From assembly GCF_000428065.1 (NCBI RefSeq), contig NZ_ATZF01000002.1:1-64000 (forward strand): 64,000 nt of DNA, in the 5' to 3' direction. Below the pieces are notes generated by a model. It was not told the origin of the DNA. It ran no database searches and saw nothing but the letters and a program-made list of their open reading frames with translations. Shown piece by piece: positions 61,863 to 64,000 of this stretch (positions within the stretch are counted from its first letter, which is position 1; each line of letters begins with the position of its first letter). The position numbers were made by a program, and so were the translations under genes. Source of the stretch: Shimazuella kribbensis DSM 45090 (lineage in GTDB: Bacteria; Bacillota; Bacilli; Thermoactinomycetales; Thermoactinomycetaceae).

Positions 61863-62642
61863 TTAGTGGAAAAAATGCGTTAGTTTCTCAACCAATTGAT
61901 CCGGAGCTTCATACATACTCATATGCCCAACAGATGGAATTACAACTTGTTCTATGTTCTGCCCTTCTGTTGAAAATGCTCGTTTTGTAGGAACAACGAC
62001 ATCTTCACTTCCAGCAACGATCAAAACAGGGACAGATGTTGTTGCTAATACATCCGTAAGATTCGGTCTGTTTCGCATTGCGCCTAGAGCCGCAATTGCA
62101 CCTTGAGGGCTTGCGCCATACCCAATTTCTTTTGTTGTTTGTTCAAAGTCTGCCAAATAGGCAGGAGCAAATAACTTTGGAATCAATCCATCGACAAAAG
62201 GTTGTAATCCTTCCGTTTTGATTTTTTCTATGCCTGCTAACCTACCAGCCTTCGCTTCTTCTGTGTCTGGAAGAGCAGTTGAATGAATGAGGGCAAAACG
62301 ATCCAGCATAGATGCATATTTTTTTGAAAAAGCCATTGTTATATATCCACCCAAGGAATGTCCAACAAGTGTAATTTTATCTAAACGTAACTGCTCTACA
62401 AGATTAGCAATCTCATCTGCATAATCTTCAGTTGTATTGGTATCACTGGACAAAGCAGAATTTCCATGACCTGGTAGATCTATCGCAATAACTCGATATT
62501 TTTTTGCCAATGGTTCCATTACATGATCCCAATAATGATGGTCCCCTACAAAACCATGTACCAATATGATCGGTTTTCCTTGACCTAAATCTTCGAATGC
62601 GATGGTTGTTCCTTTATTGGTTTGCAATGTTTTTAATGTCAT
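61863..62642 (-). CDS. Alpha/beta hydrolase
   Basis: A 259-residue hydrolase: VHGFVGDHHYWD (oxyanion), DLPGHGNSALSS, the nucleophile in LVGHSLGGYI, Asp in AGSEDVVVP and His in SVGHMSMYE. The full triad suggests an active esterase-like enzyme, substrate unknown. The leader upstream contains the hairpin CCCGT/ACGGG (62651-62666) and the dyad TATCCATG/CATGGATA (62679-62700), which may be regulatory. Confidence 0.9.
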   Translation of the reverse strand: MTLKTLQTNKGTTIAFEDLGQGKPIILVHGFVGDHHYWDHVMEPLAKKYRVIAIDLPGHGNSALSSDTNTTEDYADEIANLVEQLRLDKITLVGHSLGGYITMAFSKKYASMLDRFALIHSTALPDTEEAKAGRLAGIEKIKTEGLQPFVDGLIPKLFAPAYLADFEQTTKEIGYGASPQGAIAALGAMRNRPNLTDVLATTSVPVLIVAGSEDVVVPTKRAFSTEGQNIEQVVIPSVGHMSMYEAPDQLVEKLTHFFH

Positions 62643-62731
62643 ATGTACGTCCCGTAAAACAACGGGTTCCCTCCTTTTTATCCATGTTTCCTCATGGATA
62701 ACATTAGTATACTACATTCTTTCATTCTATT

Positions 62732-63001
62732 TTGACAGTCTTATTTAGGAGGAAAGGTACATGTACAAAAATAGAAGCATTACGACAATCACTTCAAAAT
62801 ATGTTTCTCTATCTCGACACCTGTCCTCTTGCCTTGAAAATAGGACTTTCCTATGGTAAAGGTACAGATCTCGCTGGCGGAAACTGGAACGAAATCTCTC
62901 ACATGTTCAATGAGATAACAGAGCAACATGAACGAGATATTTATTTGTATAAGGTTTGCAAAATTGTTTCTCATTTAATAAAACTAAGAATAATATTATA
63001 A
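62732..63001 (+). pseudogene. Doubtful 89-codon frame, possibly decayed
   Basis: The frame has protein-like stretches (LDTCPLALKIGLSYG, ISHMFNEITEQHERDIY), but its TTG start has no SD. A strong AGGAGG lies inside it and points to ATG 62761 in another frame, which gives only 32 codons. A frameshifted remnant would explain both. No family is recognised. Confidence 0.25.
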
Positions 63002-63106
63002 TCAACAATAAGAGGATATCCTATTGGAATCTTACTTTTGAATCAAAAGGCATTCTTCTTTTAACACAACACTTGGATCCTTTTAGGACCGGGATGGAGA
63101 TGAGTA

Positions 63107-63940
63107 ATGGTGAAAAATTTACAGTTTCTGCAAGCTCAAAAAGGAAAAAGAAAAATTGCTATGGCAACTGGCTATGATTATCCAACAGCTGTTTTACTCG
63201 ATCAAACAAATATGGATGTTGTATTAATAGGAGATAGTGTCGGTACAAACGTGTTGGGATATCAAAGTGAAAAAGAAGTGACCTTAGACGACATCATTCA
63301 TCATACAAAAGCAGTTAACAGAGGAATCAAAAATGCCTATATCGTAGCGGATTTATCCTACCAAACCTACACAAATCCTGACATGGCATTAACGAATGCA
63401 AAGAAACTGCTTGCTTCTGGAGCAAACGGTATAAAATTAGAAGGATATCACCCATCGATCATACACCATCTGCATAAAAATCATATAGAAGTTTGGGCGC
63501 ACATCGGATATAATGCACAATTCCATGAAAAAGCTGCTATTCAAGGAAAATCGTTTTCTCAAGCCAAGCAATTGTTAACTGAAACCCTTCATTTACAAGA
63601 AGCAGGCGCACAAATGGTCATTTTAGAGCTAGTCCCTGAAGAAGTGGCGAGAGCAATTACAAACAAATTAACCATCCCTACGATTGGAATTGGTGCTGGA
63701 CGATATACAGATGGGCAAGTCTTGGTAATACAAGATTTGCTAGGTATTACCTCCTATCAGTTTAGACATGCGAAAAAGTATGCGGAATTAAACTCAGATA
63801 TAAAATCTGCATTTGAGAACTATATCAAAGAGGTAAAGGAAGGAATCTTTCCCACTGAATCCAATTTTACTCATATGAAGGAAGAAGATCTGTCGTTATT
63901 TGATGAGTGGATGAAGAATAAAGAAAAAGTGACGAATTAA
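63107..63940 (+). CDS. PanB-like ketopantoate hydroxymethyltransferase, second copy
   Basis: A 277-residue PanB homologue. Catalytic and metal residues seem kept: LIGDSVGT (Asp, Ser), VADLSY (Asp), KLEGY (Glu) and LELVPEE (Glu), and TIGIGAGRYTDGQVLV is intact. The GHLGLTPQ signature of true PanB is replaced by AHIGYNAQ and the following GG loop is lost. It stands alone with its own terminator, without panC or panD. It may act on another 2-oxo acid or be a second pantoate enzyme. GGAG precedes the ATG. Confidence 0.85.
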   Translation: MVKNLQFLQAQKGKRKIAMATGYDYPTAVLLDQTNMDVVLIGDSVGTNVLGYQSEKEVTLDDIIHHTKAVNRGIKNAYIVADLSYQTYTNPDMALTNAKKLLASGANGIKLEGYHPSIIHHLHKNHIEVWAHIGYNAQFHEKAAIQGKSFSQAKQLLTETLHLQEAGAQMVILELVPEEVARAITNKLTIPTIGIGAGRYTDGQVLVIQDLLGITSYQFRHAKKYAELNSDIKSAFENYIKEVKEGIFPTESNFTHMKEEDLSLFDEWMKNKEKVTN

Positions 63941-63951
63941 AAAGTAATAAA

Positions 63952-64000
63952 ACAGAAATGACCTCGTTATCTCCCAAAAGGAGAATGGGGTCATTTCTGT
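63952..64000 (+). terminator. Terminator of the second panB-like gene
   Basis: ACAGAAATGACC (63952-63963) and GGTCATTTCTGT (63989-64000) are a perfect 12-bp stem, with an inner CTCC/GGAG. A T run would lie outside the window. Confidence 0.75.

Noticed and set aside
1-64000. CRISPR arrays, rRNA or tRNA genes
   Set aside because: No regularly spaced repeats, no rRNA-like blocks and no cloverleaf with a T-loop GTTCGA-type motif were seen by eye.

Overview
The window is AT-rich, with long same-strand operons, strong AGGAGG-type ribosome binding sites, frequent TTG starts and bacillithiol genes. Gene order from about 24 to 54 kb closely follows the Bacillus subtilis panBCD-birA-cca-bshA-bshB1-dapB-ypjD / ypjC-ypjB-ypjA / qcrABC-ypiBF / aroA-tyrA-hisC-trpABFCDE-aroH-aroB-aroC block. 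It is therefore a chromosome segment of a Gram-positive bacterium of the order Bacillales. A family such as Thermoactinomycetaceae is only a guess. No rRNA, tRNA or CRISPR array was seen.

Layout. 0-0.2 kb: right end of an IS605-type element (TnpB tail and probable omega RNA). 0.3-9 kb: two small unknown genes, a TipA-like MerR regulator, a truncated haemoglobin, class I ribonucleotide reductase (nrdA, nrdB), trxB and uvsE. 9-11.3 kb: alpha/beta hydrolase, CDGSH protein and an intact IS3-type element inserted in the loop of a terminator. 11.3-24 kb: accessory genes, namely acetyltransferases, a GC-rich orphan gene resembling Pycsar membrane effectors, Ku, a TPR protein, a WYL regulator, short-chain dehydrogenases, a macrolide phosphotransferase, a quinone-stress mhq cluster with its operators, and a MerR/SDR operon. 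24-32 kb: pantothenate synthesis, then biotin ligase, CCA-adding enzyme, bacillithiol synthesis, dapB and a MazG-like protein. 32-39 kb: YitT, YpjB, YpjA, the menaquinol:cytochrome c reductase, YpiF, YpiB and an unknown 374-residue protein. 39.5-41.9 kb: IclR regulator and RocB-like peptidase. 42-54.3 kb: the aromatic supraoperon with a TRAP-type attenuator before trpE. 54.4-55.4 kb: two convergent genes with foreign codon use. 55.5-64 kb: aminotransferase, methyltransferase, PaiB, two VOC proteins, a GntR/ABC operon, a hydrolase and a second, diverged panB.

How the genes work together. aroC-aroB-aroH make chorismate and prephenate. trpEDCFBA converts chorismate to tryptophan, while tyrA and hisC lead to tyrosine, phenylalanine and histidine. 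The leader before trpE carries about eleven NAG triplets and a terminator, as in TRAP control. bshA and bshB1 provide the low-molecular-weight thiol. The mhq genes answer quinone and electrophile stress under a MarR repressor with two visible operators.

The most unusual points are three compact, GC-richer single-gene cassettes (12.4, 54.5 and 55.4 kb) that share a hairpin plus CTGCTTT terminator design; trpF, whose catalytic N-terminus can only be reached from a non-canonical start such as ATT; and an apparent hairpin that hides the ribosome binding site of the unknown gene at 39 kb.
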